This document shows, piece after piece, positions 8,495-16,646 of a stretch of 64,000 nt of DNA. The notes below the pieces were generated by a model. That model made no database searches. It was not told the DNA's origin and saw only the letters and a program-made list of their open reading frames with translations. Position numbers and translations under genes: made by a program. This stretch comes from Pseudomonadales bacterium (lineage in GTDB: Bacteria; Pseudomonadota; Gammaproteobacteria; Pseudomonadales; UBA5518): the NCBI GenBank assembly GCA_022072145.1, contig JAJVIG010000010.1:20490-84489 (forward strand), given 5' to 3'. Position 1 is the first letter of the stretch; every line of letters begins with the position of its first letter.

Positions 8495-9841
8495 ATGCCG
8501 GTCACGCGTGAACTGCTGATCCGGCTCGGTGCATCCGCCGCCGACGTCGGGCGTTATCTGGATGCGCTGAACGAGGCGATGCGCACGCACGGCATCACCT
8601 CGGAGCGGCGCATCGCGCACTTCCTTGCGCAACTGATGCACGAATCGGGCTGTCTGGCGCACACGGAGGAAAACCTGCGCTACTCGGCCGATGGCCTTCG
8701 CCGCTGCTTCCGCCGGCATTTCCGCGACGAGGCCGAGGTGCGTGCCTATGCCCGGCAGCCCGAGCGCATCGGCAGCCGGGTGTACGCCGAGCGCCTCGGC
8801 AACGGCCCCGAAGGCAGTGGCGACGGCTACCGCTATCGCGGGCGCGGACTGATCCAGCTCACCGGCAAGGACAACTACCGCGGCTTCGCCGACTGGCTCG
8901 GCGCCGACGTGGTGGCCAATCCGCACTGGGTGGCCGAGCGCTACGCGGTGCAGTCGGCGGTGTACTTCTGGGTGCGTAACGGCCTCGCGGAGCTGGCCGA
9001 TGCGGATGATCTGGCTGCGATCACCCGCCGCGTCAACGGCGGGCTGAACGGTTACGAGAATCGCCGCGCGCTGCTCGAGCGGGCACGGCAGGTGCTCACC
9101 GAACAGGGCTCGGCGGCGCCGGTCATGCTGCCGCCGGATCCGCCGACGGGCGCACCGTTCGTGCCGCCGGCGGCGCAGTTGTCGCGGGACCGGCCGGAGA
9201 TCACGCGGCGGCGCGACGGTGGTCGCGCGCATCCGCTCGGCGAGTCCGATCGCCCGGCGCGGGAAGGTCGCAGCGCGGCCGCGCTGGCGCGTTCGGTGTC
9301 GGCGATCGTCGATTATCTCGACGTGAGCAACCCCGATCACCGCCGCTACCGGCCGCACCGCGGTGCCACCTACGCCAGCGTCTACGCGACCGATGTGGCC
9401 TGCCTGTGCGGGGTGTACCTGCCGCGCGTGTGGTGGAACGAGGCGGCGCTGCGGCAGCTCGGTGAGGGTGACGCCGTGGCGGCGGAGTACGGACGCAGCG
9501 TGCGCGAACTGGACGCCAATGCCCTGTTCGAGTGGCTGGAAGCCTTCGGTGCCGTGTTCGGGTGGGTGCGAGTCGATGGCCCCGACGCCCTGCAGGCCGC
9601 CGCAAACGCCGGCGAGGTCTGCGTGATCGCCGCTCGTGGTGCCGGTGCCGGCCGCGCGGGTGGCATCGCGGTGGTGGTGCCGGAGACGGATGGCGTGCGT
9701 GCGGCGCGCAATTCCCGCGCCGAGGTGCTGCGACCGGTCGAGTCGCGGGCCGGGCCGCGCAACGTGTTGCGTGCGGCGCCGGCCCGTGCCTGGTGGCGTG
9801 GCGGCCGGTACCGGTCGCACGCCTTCTGGCGGCACGCCTGA
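8495..9841 (+). CDS. GH19 chitinase/muramidase-like protein with C-terminal CHAP-like domain
   Basis: A 448-residue protein. Residues 1-205 are a GH19-type lysozyme/chitinase domain (AHFLAQLMHESG with catalytic Glu50, HTEENLRYS with Glu59, and YRGRGLIQLTGKDNYRGFADWLG), the type common in phage endolysins and housekeeping hydrolases. Residues 205-260 are a Pro/Arg-rich linker. Residues 265-390 resemble the CHAP-like domain often joined to such lysozymes, but the usual Cys of the CNxYAxD motif is Ser (YASVYATDVACLCGVYLPRVWW) and the His of the GHIAVVVPE-type strand is Gly. The domain thus looks inactive and perhaps serves for binding. There is no signal peptide. A strong AGGAGG lies about 10 bp before ATG 8495. 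The GH19 part is secure; the CHAP interpretation is inference. Confidence 0.85.
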   Translation: MPVTRELLIRLGASAADVGRYLDALNEAMRTHGITSERRIAHFLAQLMHESGCLAHTEENLRYSADGLRRCFRRHFRDEAEVRAYARQPERIGSRVYAERLGNGPEGSGDGYRYRGRGLIQLTGKDNYRGFADWLGADVVANPHWVAERYAVQSAVYFWVRNGLAELADADDLAAITRRVNGGLNGYENRRALLERARQVLTEQGSAAPVMLPPDPPTGAPFVPPAAQLSRDRPEITRRRDGGRAHPLGESDRPAREGRSAAALARSVSAIVDYLDVSNPDHRRYRPHRGATYASVYATDVACLCGVYLPRVWWNEAALRQLGEGDAVAAEYGRSVRELDANALFEWLEAFGAVFGWVRVDGPDALQAAANAGEVCVIAARGAGAGRAGGIAVVVPETDGVRAARNSRAEVLRPVESRAGPRNVLRAAPARAWWRGGRYRSHAFWRHA

Positions 9842-10116
9842 ACCCGTTTGCAGCATGCGGTTATTTACGGAACGTAACAAAAGTGACCTTATCGTAATGG
9901 GCGGGAAGCAAATTCTTGACAAATGATAAAGAAAATAAAAACAGATAGTTACACATTGATTAAATGGATTTCATGCGCTGATGGCATTATTTGCAGTACC
10001 CGGGACTAGCCAATTATCTGTCGAGTGTTACTATTGGTAGCAATTCGGTAGCAGTTCTCTGGTGATGGCGTTACGCCGCTCCCTGCTGCCGGGTGACTGC
10101 AGAGGAGGAATCCATC
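9842..10116 (+). promoter_or_regulatory. AT-rich intergenic island with probable promoter
   Basis: This 275-bp gap is far richer in A and T than the rest of the window, especially at 9861-9975. It holds a small inverted repeat TTACG-GAA-CGTAA (9865-9877), a perfect -35-like TTGACA at 9916-9921 followed by a run of A and T, and a strong AGAGGAGGAA ribosome-binding site at 10101-10110 for the small secreted protein. No good -10 lies at 17 bp, so the exact promoter is uncertain. The composition suggests either a strong regulated promoter or recently acquired DNA. Confidence 0.4.
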
Positions 10117-10383
10117 ATGAAACGCTCAGCTGCCATGCTCGCCCTGGTGCTTGCTGCGCAGGGGGTCCTTGCAGATCCGTCCGTGCCGGACGCGATCAGC
10201 GCGTCGCCGTCCAGCGAGACGGCCGAGGCCGTCGTCGCCGCCAAGCTCGCCGAAGCCGATCTGCGCATGCAGGCGCTGGCCGAACGCAAGGTCCGGCGCA
10301 GTGTGGAAGAGGCCGTAGGGCATTCCGCCGGCGGCAAGGAAGACCGCTCCGCGGTGGTGATCGAACTCTCGATGGTCGACTGA
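10117..10383 (+). CDS. Small secreted protein of unknown function (88 aa)
   Basis: An 88-residue protein with a clear Sec signal peptide (residues 1-19, core AAMLALVLAAQGVLA, cleavage after VLA). The mature part of about 69 residues is mostly Ala/Glu/Arg-rich and likely alpha-helical (AVVAAKLAEADLRMQALAERKVRRSVEEAVG), ending in a short strand VVIELSMVD. An optimal AGGAGG sits 7 bp before ATG 10117, and the gene lies behind an AT-rich promoter region, so it looks well expressed. An upstream in-frame ATG at 10093 would spoil the signal peptide. I do not recognise the family. Confidence 0.62.
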   Translation: MKRSAAMLALVLAAQGVLADPSVPDAISASPSSETAEAVVAAKLAEADLRMQALAERKVRRSVEEAVGHSAGGKEDRSAVVIELSMVD

Positions 10384-10787
10384 AACCTTGCGCGATCCGT
10401 GCGGTCGCGCGCATCGTAGTGTCATGAGGTTCGCGCAGTATCCGGCGGCGCGAGCGTGGGTGCGCGTGCAGGCACGGAGACACAGTCACAATGCCGGTGA
10501 CGGGGGCTGTTCGGCAAGCTGATTCGAGGGGGTGGGCCACGGCCTGCGCTGGAAGGCTGTGCGTGGCGCGGCTCGCTCTACCGGCGTGGGTTCTCGTGCT
10601 GCTGGCTGGATTGCGGCCAGCCCGGATCGACCACCTCCAGCGTGACTTCGATCGTTCCAATGCCGAATAGCGCCGGGAATTCATCGATGCATCGCCGCAA
10701 CGCCGATCGGCACAGGACGCCGCACCGCGCAGGGCAGCCGCCGCTGGAGCTCGGGGCGGTGCGAGCGGTGACGGGAGGACGGTCGCG
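10384..10787. other. Intergenic region without a supported gene
   Basis: The 404 bp between the small secreted protein and the SbtA-like gene contain no ORF with a start, ribosome-binding site and recognisable protein. On the minus strand, bases about 10580-10690 would encode the protein-like string IDEFPALFGIGTIEVTLEVV followed by a stop at 10578, but there is no plausible start close by. It may be a gene remnant or chance in GC-rich sequence. No clear hairpin terminator was seen. Confidence 0.35.
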
Positions 10788-11747
10788 ATGAGCGGTTTCC
10801 TCGACCCCCCGGTGCTGTTCTTCGTGTTCGGCATTTTCGCCGGATTGGTGAGATCGAACCTGGAGATCCCGCCGCAGATCGCGCGTTTCCTGGCGTTGTA
10901 CCTGCTGATGGCACTGGGCCTCAAGGGCGGCTTCGCGCTCGAGGAATCCGGCTTCACCGCGGAGGTGTCCACCAGCCTGCTCGGAGCCGTGGCGCTGGCA
11001 GTGATCGTGCCGACGATCGGCTTCTTCGTGATGCGCCGGGTCGTATCCGACTTCGATGCGGCGGCGATCGCGGCGACATATGGATCGGTCAGTGCGGTGA
11101 CCTTCATCACGGCCGTGCAGCACCTCGACTCGCACGGCATCGCCTATGGCGGTCACATGGCGGCGGCACTCGCGCTGATGGAGTCGCCGGCGATCATCTT
11201 CGCGGTGCTGGTGGCGAACTGGGTGCGTGCGCGTGCGCATCCGGGGCAGCAGGCGATGTCGCTTGGCCGCGTGCTGCACGAATCGTTCACCGACGGCGGA
11301 CAGTTGCTGTTGCTCGGGGCGATGCTGATCGGCTTCGTGACGGGTGCGAGCGGGGAGGCCGCGATGCAGCCTTTCGCCGTCGATCTGTTCAAGGGCATGC
11401 TTGCATTCTTCCTGCTCGACATGGGGTTGATCGCCGCGCGCAACATGCGCGAACTGCGCGGCCGGTCGTCCTGGCTGCTGGTATACGCCATCGGAGGGCC
11501 GCTGGGGCACGCGTGTCTGGCGCTCGCGCTGGCGGCGGTGACGGACATGCAAGCCGGCAACGCGGTGCTGCTGGTCGTGCTCGCGGCGAGTGCGTCCTAT
11601 ATCGCGGTCCCGGCCGTGATCCGGCACGCCATCCCCGAGGCGACGCCCTCGCTCTACCTCGGCATGTCGCTCGGCATGACCTTCCCGTTCAACATCGTGC
11701 TCGGTATACCGCTGTACACGTGGGCGGCCGTGCGGGTGCTGGGCTGA
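10788..11747 (+). CDS. Sodium-dependent bicarbonate transporter, SbtA family
   Basis: A 319-residue inner-membrane protein with about ten hydrophobic segments. Family landmarks are RFLALYLLMALGLKGGF near residue 40, TYGSVSAVTFITAV near 100, AAALALMESPAIIFAVLVAN near 130, and the C-terminal SLGMTFPFNIVLGIPLY. SbtA proteins import HCO3- with Na+. In heterotrophs they probably supply bicarbonate to carboxylases or help pH control. Cyanobacterial SbtA is usually paired with the PII-like SbtB; no such gene is adjacent. It is transcribed alone, as the next gene starts 108 bp downstream. The family call is firm; substrate specificity is inferred from the family. Confidence 0.9.
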   Translation: MSGFLDPPVLFFVFGIFAGLVRSNLEIPPQIARFLALYLLMALGLKGGFALEESGFTAEVSTSLLGAVALAVIVPTIGFFVMRRVVSDFDAAAIAATYGSVSAVTFITAVQHLDSHGIAYGGHMAAALALMESPAIIFAVLVANWVRARAHPGQQAMSLGRVLHESFTDGGQLLLLGAMLIGFVTGASGEAAMQPFAVDLFKGMLAFFLLDMGLIAARNMRELRGRSSWLLVYAIGGPLGHACLALALAAVTDMQAGNAVLLVVLAASASYIAVPAVIRHAIPEATPSLYLGMSLGMTFPFNIVLGIPLYTWAAVRVLG

Positions 11748-11855
11748 ACTGAGCTGAGTAGAGCACACGCCTGTTACGGGCGCAGGCCGCAACGGCGCCG
11801 CGTATTCTGCGCTAGGCTAGTGCCCTGATCCGAACCACAGGTCTGGTGCACGACC

Positions 11856-13454
11856 ATGAAACCGATCCGTCACCTGCTGCTTGCCGCCGGTGTGGTGCTG
11901 CCGCTGCTGGCCGGCGCCACCGATGCCGGTGACGCGACCCCCAATCCCTGGCTCGCGGACTCCAGCTACCCGATTACGCACGTGGACCCGGCGCAGTCCG
12001 GCGCGGTCGCGGTGGCCGGCCCGCGCGGGCCCGACCGCGCACTCGGGGACACCGACATCGCGTATCGCTTCATGGGGCCGGGTCACCTCATCCAGGTGAT
12101 CAGCGGTCCGTACCCCGACGGCCGGCGCGTCATCTGGTCCGGTGGCGTCGATCGGCTCGTCAAGCAGGACTATGCGAGCTTCGACATCGTCGACACGCTG
12201 ATGTGGCGCGAGGACAGCCCTTATACCGAAGACTGGGCGGAGGACGCCGAGCGCGCACTCGACGCGGCCGGCGGAGGAGTGCCGGGAATCTGGCGCGCCG
12301 TGCGCGAGATGTACCATCTGAACGAAGGCGGCGGACTGTATCCGCTGGTCGATCGCGACAACCGGTTCCATGTGATCCACGGCAACGCGATCGAGGTCTA
12401 CGGTGACGCCGAGCCCGGCAACGCGGGCAGCCCCATCGAGCTGCTGCAGCGTTTCGAGCGGCCGGAGGACGCGCACGGGCGCTTCGTCGGCATGAACTAC
12501 ACCTGGGACGGCTGGCTGGTCGTCGTCACCGAAGGCGGGGATTTGTTCGCGCTGACGCCGGACTTCAGGCGCCGGCACCGCACCCGGCTCGAGGGCGCCC
12601 CGGCCCGGTCCGAGGACAGCGACCAGCTCTCGGGCTGGATCCGCAACTCGTTCGCGATCGGCGACGACGGCGGGATCTACATCGTCTCGCGCGATTTCAT
12701 GCATCGGGTGCAGTGGACCGGCGACGGCTTTTCGCAGGACCCCGCCGATGGCGCGTGGCGCGAACCGTACCCGAACGGGCTCGGCAGCGGCTCCGGCTCC
12801 ACGCCCACGTTGATGGGGTACGGTGACGACGCCGATCGCTTCGTCGTGATAACCGACGGTGACGCGCTGATGCAGCTCACGCTGTTCTGGCGCGATGCGA
12901 TCCCCGCCGACTGGCAGGGACTGCCCGGCCTGCCGCGGCGGATCGCGGCGCGGGCACCCGTGAACATGGACGATCCGGCGCTCGCGGCGGTGCAGTCCGA
13001 ACAATCGGTGGGGGTGCTCGGCTATGGTGCCCTGGTCGTGAACAACGAGCCGCGCAACGTGCCGTGGTACGTGCCGCATCGCATGCGCAGCGTGCTGGTC
13101 GGGCTGCTCGCGACGCAGCGCGACTACCACCCGCTCGGCGTGCAGAAGTTCGCGTGGGATCCGGCGGCGCGCGTGCTGCGCACGGCCTGGGTGAATCGCG
13201 AGGTGAGTTCGCCGAACTCGGTGCCGCTGATCAGCGCAGGCAGTGCCCTGGTGTACACCGAGGGCGTGCGCGACGGGAAGTGGATCCTGGAGGCGCTCGA
13301 CTGGGAAAGCGGCGCCTCGCGCTTTCACTGGACGCTGCCGCGGCTGCGCCATAACACCCAGTTCGCACCGGTGGTGCTGGACCCCGACGGCCGGCCGATG
13401 TGGGGATCGACGTGGGGACGGCTGCGCCTGCAGCCACTGGAGGACGCGCGATGA
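11856..13454 (+). CDS. Secreted protein of unknown function (532 aa), propeller-like
   Basis: A 532-residue protein with a signal peptide (residues 1-22, HLLLAAGVVLPLLAGATDA). The mature sequence alternates short strands and Gly/Asp turns in a pattern suggestive of a beta-propeller (GHLIQVISGPYPDGRRVIWSG, WLVVVTEGGDLFALT, GGIYIVSRDFMHRVQW, RFVVITDGDALMQLTLFW). The repeated placement of Asp-Gly before strands supports that reading, but no named family is recognised. The last bases overlap the next gene by 4 bp (ATGA, 13451-13454), so it is coupled to a luciferase-like oxidoreductase and an SLC13-type carrier. It may bind or present a substrate in the periplasm for that pathway; this is inference. 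Confidence 0.72.
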   Translation: MKPIRHLLLAAGVVLPLLAGATDAGDATPNPWLADSSYPITHVDPAQSGAVAVAGPRGPDRALGDTDIAYRFMGPGHLIQVISGPYPDGRRVIWSGGVDRLVKQDYASFDIVDTLMWREDSPYTEDWAEDAERALDAAGGGVPGIWRAVREMYHLNEGGGLYPLVDRDNRFHVIHGNAIEVYGDAEPGNAGSPIELLQRFERPEDAHGRFVGMNYTWDGWLVVVTEGGDLFALTPDFRRRHRTRLEGAPARSEDSDQLSGWIRNSFAIGDDGGIYIVSRDFMHRVQWTGDGFSQDPADGAWREPYPNGLGSGSGSTPTLMGYGDDADRFVVITDGDALMQLTLFWRDAIPADWQGLPGLPRRIAARAPVNMDDPALAAVQSEQSVGVLGYGALVVNNEPRNVPWYVPHRMRSVLVGLLATQRDYHPLGVQKFAWDPAARVLRTAWVNREVSSPNSVPLISAGSALVYTEGVRDGKWILEALDWESGASRFHWTLPRLRHNTQFAPVVLDPDGRPMWGSTWGRLRLQPLEDAR

Positions 13455-14464
13455 AGGTGGTGGGCAGTCTCTACGGTTCGCTGGCCGCGATACCGGAGTC
13501 CGTGCGTGCGCTCGAGCGCCAGGGCTTCGATGCGGCCTACGCGGTGGAGATCAACAACGATCCGTTCCTGCCGGCGCTGCTCGCGGCCGAGCACAGCGAG
13601 CGGATCGGGATCACGACCGCGATCGCGGTGGCTTTCGCGCGTAATCCGATGACGCTCGCGCAGACCGCGTGGGACCTCAACCAGTACGCGCGGGGGCGTT
13701 TCGTGCTCGGCATCGGCTCGCAGGTGCAGGGGCACATCACGCGGCGCTTCGGGATGCCGTGGTCGCAGCCAGCGCCGCGCATGCGCGAGTTCGTACGCGC
13801 GATGCAGGCGATCTGGCGCTGCTGGGCCGAAGGGGCGCCGCTCGACTTCGAGGGTGAGTTCTACCGCCACACCCTGATGACGCCGATGTTCGTGCCCGGG
13901 GAGCGCGAGCACGGCGCGCCGCGCGTGCGCGTGGCCGCCGTGGGGCCGCTGATGACCACGGCCGCGGCCGAGGCGGCCGACGGCCTGATCGCGCACGGTT
14001 TCACGACCGAGCGCTACCTGCGCGAGGTCACGCTGCCGGCGGTCGAACGCGGGCTCGCGCAGGCCGGGCGGGCGCGCGCGGACTTCGAGATCGTCGCCCC
14101 GATCATGGTGGTCACCGGTGACGACGAGGCCGCGTTCGTGCGCAACCGCGAAGCCACGCGCGCGCAGATCGCGTTCTACGCCAGCACGCCGGCTTACGCG
14201 GGTGTGCTCGCGCTGCACGGCTGGGAGGATCTGGGGCGCGAACTGACGGTGTTCAGCAAGAGCAACCGCTGGGCCGGGATGGCTGCTCGCATCGACGATG
14301 CGATGCTCGAAACGATCGCGATCGTCCGCGAACGGCCCGAGGACGTGCCGCCCGCGTTGCGCCAGCGCTACGCGGGCATGCTCGACGGCTGGCTGTGCAC
14401 CGCGCTGCTCGCCGACCCCGAGCGCCAGGCCGCGCTGGTGGCGGGAGTGCGGGCCGACGCATGA
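13451..14464 (+). CDS. LLM class flavin/F420-dependent oxidoreductase
   Basis: A 337-residue TIM-barrel oxidoreductase of the luciferase-like monooxygenase superfamily, closest in feel to the TIGR03617 (MSMEG_2256-like) group. Typical segments are ALERQGFDAAYAVEINNDPF, TAIAVAFARNPMTLAQTAWDLN, GRFVLGIGSQVQGHITRRFG and RVRVAAVGPLMTTAAAEAAD. Members use FMN or coenzyme F420 to reduce or oxygenate organic substrates in the cytoplasm; which cofactor is used cannot be told here, and no F420 synthesis gene is in the window. Both ends overlap neighbours by an ATGA, so it is tightly co-translated with the secreted protein and the carrier. ATG 13451 is favoured over the upstream ATG 13400 because it gives that overlap and the normal N-terminus. 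Confidence 0.87.
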   Translation: MKVVGSLYGSLAAIPESVRALERQGFDAAYAVEINNDPFLPALLAAEHSERIGITTAIAVAFARNPMTLAQTAWDLNQYARGRFVLGIGSQVQGHITRRFGMPWSQPAPRMREFVRAMQAIWRCWAEGAPLDFEGEFYRHTLMTPMFVPGEREHGAPRVRVAAVGPLMTTAAAEAADGLIAHGFTTERYLREVTLPAVERGLAQAGRARADFEIVAPIMVVTGDDEAAFVRNREATRAQIAFYASTPAYAGVLALHGWEDLGRELTVFSKSNRWAGMAARIDDAMLETIAIVRERPEDVPPALRQRYAGMLDGWLCTALLADPERQAALVAGVRADA

Positions 14465-16326
14465 GCCTCGACCAGCTTGCGATCCTGCTGATCCTGCTGG
14501 CGACGATCGGGATGTTCCTGCGCGGGCGCTGGCGGCACGACATGGTGGCCGCCGGGGCGTTGCTGGCCAGCGTGGCGGCCGGGCTGGTGGCGCCGGCGGC
14601 AGCGTTCGCGGGTTTCGGGCATCCGGCGGTCATCACGGTGGCCTGCGTGCTGGTGCTGAGCCGCGGGCTGCAGAGTTCGGGGGCGATCGATGCCCTGACA
14701 CGTGCGGTGCTGCCCTCCCGGGCCGGTGCGACGCTGAGCGTGGCGACGCTGACGGCGCTGGGGGCGCTGCTTTCGGGCTTCATGAACAACGTCGGAGCGC
14801 TTGCGCTGCTGATGCCCGTGGCGGTGCAGATCGCTCGGCGGCTGGAACTGCCGCCTGGTCGGGTGCTGATGCCGCTGGCGTTCGGCTCGATCCTCGGTGG
14901 CATGAGCACGCTGATCGGCACGCCGCCGAACCTGATCGTCGCGGGTTTCCGCGAGAAGCACACCGCGCTGGGTGCGTTCGGCATGTTCGACTTCGCGCCG
15001 GTCGGGGTTCCCGTCATAGTGCTCGGCGTGGCCTTCATCGCGCTGCTCGGCTGGCGCCTGGTTCCGGCGCGTAAGCCCGCGGGTATCGAAGCGTTCGAGA
15101 CCGGGGTATATCTCACGGAGGTGCGGGTTCCGGAAGACAGCAAGGCGGCTGGAAAACGTCTCTACGACGTGGAGCGTTCGCTCGACGAAATCGGCGCACA
15201 GGTCGTGGCGCTGGTGCGCAACGAGGTACGCCTGACCGCACCCGGTTCCCGTCGCGAGTTGCGCGTCGGCGACATCCTGGTCATCGAGGCCGATGCCGAT
15301 GCGCTGTCCAAGGTGTTGTCCGGGCTGGGGCTGAAGCTGGAGGAGTCCAAGCGGCCGGAAGCCGCGAGTGCGGATCAGAACACCGGCGATAATAAACCCC
15401 CGTGGCTTGCTGACGATGCGGACTCGGTGAACGAAAAGAAGAAGGCCGACAGAAAGGATGAGGCGCCGGACGAGATTGCGCTGATCGAGTTGGTGATACT
15501 GCCCGGGTCCAGCTTGGGTGGTCGCTCGGCAAGCGATATCCTGCTGCGCACGCGCTATGGATTGAACCTGCTGGCGGTTTCACGCCAGGGCAGGCGGTCG
15601 GTCGCGCGGCTGCGCTCGCTCGCGCTGCGCGCCGGTGATGTTTTGCTGATGCAGGGGCCGCCGAATGCGATCATGGAATTCGCATCGGACAACGGCTGCG
15701 TGCCGCTGGCCGAGCGTGAACTGCGCATCCCGAATCGGCGCAAGGCGATCACTGCCACGGCCATCATGCTGGCGTGCGTGAGTGTCGCCGCGTTCGGGCT
15801 GGTGCCGACCGCCGTGGCCTTCTTCGGTGGCGTGCTGGCGTCGATGGCGTTGCAGACGGTTCCGCCGCGTGCGGTCTACGACGCGATCGACTGGCCGGTC
15901 ATCGTGCTGCTGGCTGCGCTGATTCCGGTGGCGGGTGCGATGGAATCCACCGGTACCGCCGATCTTGTCGCGCGCGTCCTGCTCGAGGGCGTCGCCCGGG
16001 GGCATGCCGTGGTCGCGCTGTCGTTGATCATGATCGTCACGATGTTTCTCTCCGACCTGATGAACAACGCTGCCACGGCGGCGGTGATGTGTCCGGTTGC
16101 GATCAGCACGGCGATGGCGCTGGGGGTCGACGTCGACGCCTTCCTGATGGCTGTGGCCATCGGTGCGTCGTGTGCGTTCCTCACCCCGATCGGGCACCAG
16201 AACAATACGCTGATTCTCGGCCCGTCGGGCTTTCGTTTCGGCGATTACTGGCTGCTGGGCCTGCCGTTGGAATTGATCGTTCTCGTGGTTGCCGTGCCCA
16301 TGCTGTTGTGGGTGTGGCCGCTCTGA
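14461..16326 (+). CDS. SLC13/DASS family carrier with two TrkA-C (RCK-C) domains
   Basis: A 621-residue inner-membrane carrier. Two homologous membrane halves contain the NNVGALALLMPV (109-120) and NNAATAAVM signatures and the IGTPPNLIV hairpin near 152-160. Between them are two cytoplasmic TrkA-C domains (about 215-290 and 340-410), the standard layout of SLC13-like sodium/anion symporters for sulfate, tungstate or carboxylates. A 44-residue charged linker (about 295-338, many Lys/Glu/Asp) separates the two TrkA-C domains and is encoded by less GC-rich DNA than its surroundings. Start ATG 14461 overlaps the oxidoreductase stop. The operon context suggests uptake of an organic acid used by its neighbours, but the substrate is not deducible. 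Confidence 0.88.
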   Translation: MSLDQLAILLILLATIGMFLRGRWRHDMVAAGALLASVAAGLVAPAAAFAGFGHPAVITVACVLVLSRGLQSSGAIDALTRAVLPSRAGATLSVATLTALGALLSGFMNNVGALALLMPVAVQIARRLELPPGRVLMPLAFGSILGGMSTLIGTPPNLIVAGFREKHTALGAFGMFDFAPVGVPVIVLGVAFIALLGWRLVPARKPAGIEAFETGVYLTEVRVPEDSKAAGKRLYDVERSLDEIGAQVVALVRNEVRLTAPGSRRELRVGDILVIEADADALSKVLSGLGLKLEESKRPEAASADQNTGDNKPPWLADDADSVNEKKKADRKDEAPDEIALIELVILPGSSLGGRSASDILLRTRYGLNLLAVSRQGRRSVARLRSLALRAGDVLLMQGPPNAIMEFASDNGCVPLAERELRIPNRRKAITATAIMLACVSVAAFGLVPTAVAFFGGVLASMALQTVPPRAVYDAIDWPVIVLLAALIPVAGAMESTGTADLVARVLLEGVARGHAVVALSLIMIVTMFLSDLMNNAATAAVMCPVAISTAMALGVDVDAFLMAVAIGASCAFLTPIGHQNNTLILGPSGFRFGDYWLLGLPLELIVLVVAVPMLLWVWPL

Positions 16327-16360
16327 ACGCATGCCACCCGGACCGGGTCCGGGGACGCGG

Positions 16361-16630
16361 TTACTTGCATAACGCACCAGCGCGCTGGCGCAATCCGTGA
16401 CGTCCGAGGCCGGTCAGGCCGGTGTCGTTGCCCCACTCGGCGCAGAGCAGTCCGAGTCGTGCGCGGAAATCGTCGGCAGCGAAGTTCGTGAATCCTGTGG
16501 CCCGGCTTGCCTCGGTGAGGATGTCATCCGCGTCGAATTCGACCCGCAACGTTTCGCCGTAGGCAATGGCACTGCGTTGCAGTTCGTTCAGCACGGGCTG
16601 CGACAGGTCTTCGATGCGCACATCGGCCAT
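16361..16630 (-). CDS. Small protein resembling the N-terminal domain of sulfotransferases
   Basis: An 89-residue protein. The stretch ILTEASRATGFTNFAADDFR followed by a Leu-rich helix and TGLTGLGRHGLRQR resembles the N-terminal helical region that precedes the catalytic domain in many bacterial PAPS-dependent sulfotransferases. The catalytic part, including the 5'-PSB loop, is absent. A good ribosome-binding site (GGGAGC) precedes ATG 16630, which lies 16 bp behind the alcohol dehydrogenase, so it is probably translated as the third gene of the operon. It may be a stand-alone domain or a truncated remnant. The similarity is a judgement by eye and moderate. Confidence 0.55.
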   Translation of the reverse strand: MADVRIEDLSQPVLNELQRSAIAYGETLRVEFDADDILTEASRATGFTNFAADDFRARLGLLCAEWGNDTGLTGLGRHGLRQRAGALCK

Positions 16631-16646
16631 GGCCTGCTCCCGATTC

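Noticed and set aside
8495..9841. Prophage endolysin cassette
   Set aside because: The GH19 domain is endolysin-like, but no holin, spanin, structural, integrase or other phage gene is near.
6410..9922. A 1170-aa minus-strand ORF across the YejM-like and GH19 genes
   Set aside because: Antisense of two well supported genes, no domain, no start signal.
10578..10700. Minus-strand coding remnant with IDEFPALFGIGTIEVTLEVV
   Set aside because: Looks protein-like but has no start, ribosome-binding site or recognisable family; kept only as a note in the intergenic entry.
16337..16353. Palindrome CCCGGACC-G-GGTCCGGG as a bidirectional terminator after the SLC13-type gene
   Set aside because: The one-base loop and absence of a T tract make an intrinsic terminator unlikely; it may be a decayed REP-like copy but lacks the GTAG head.
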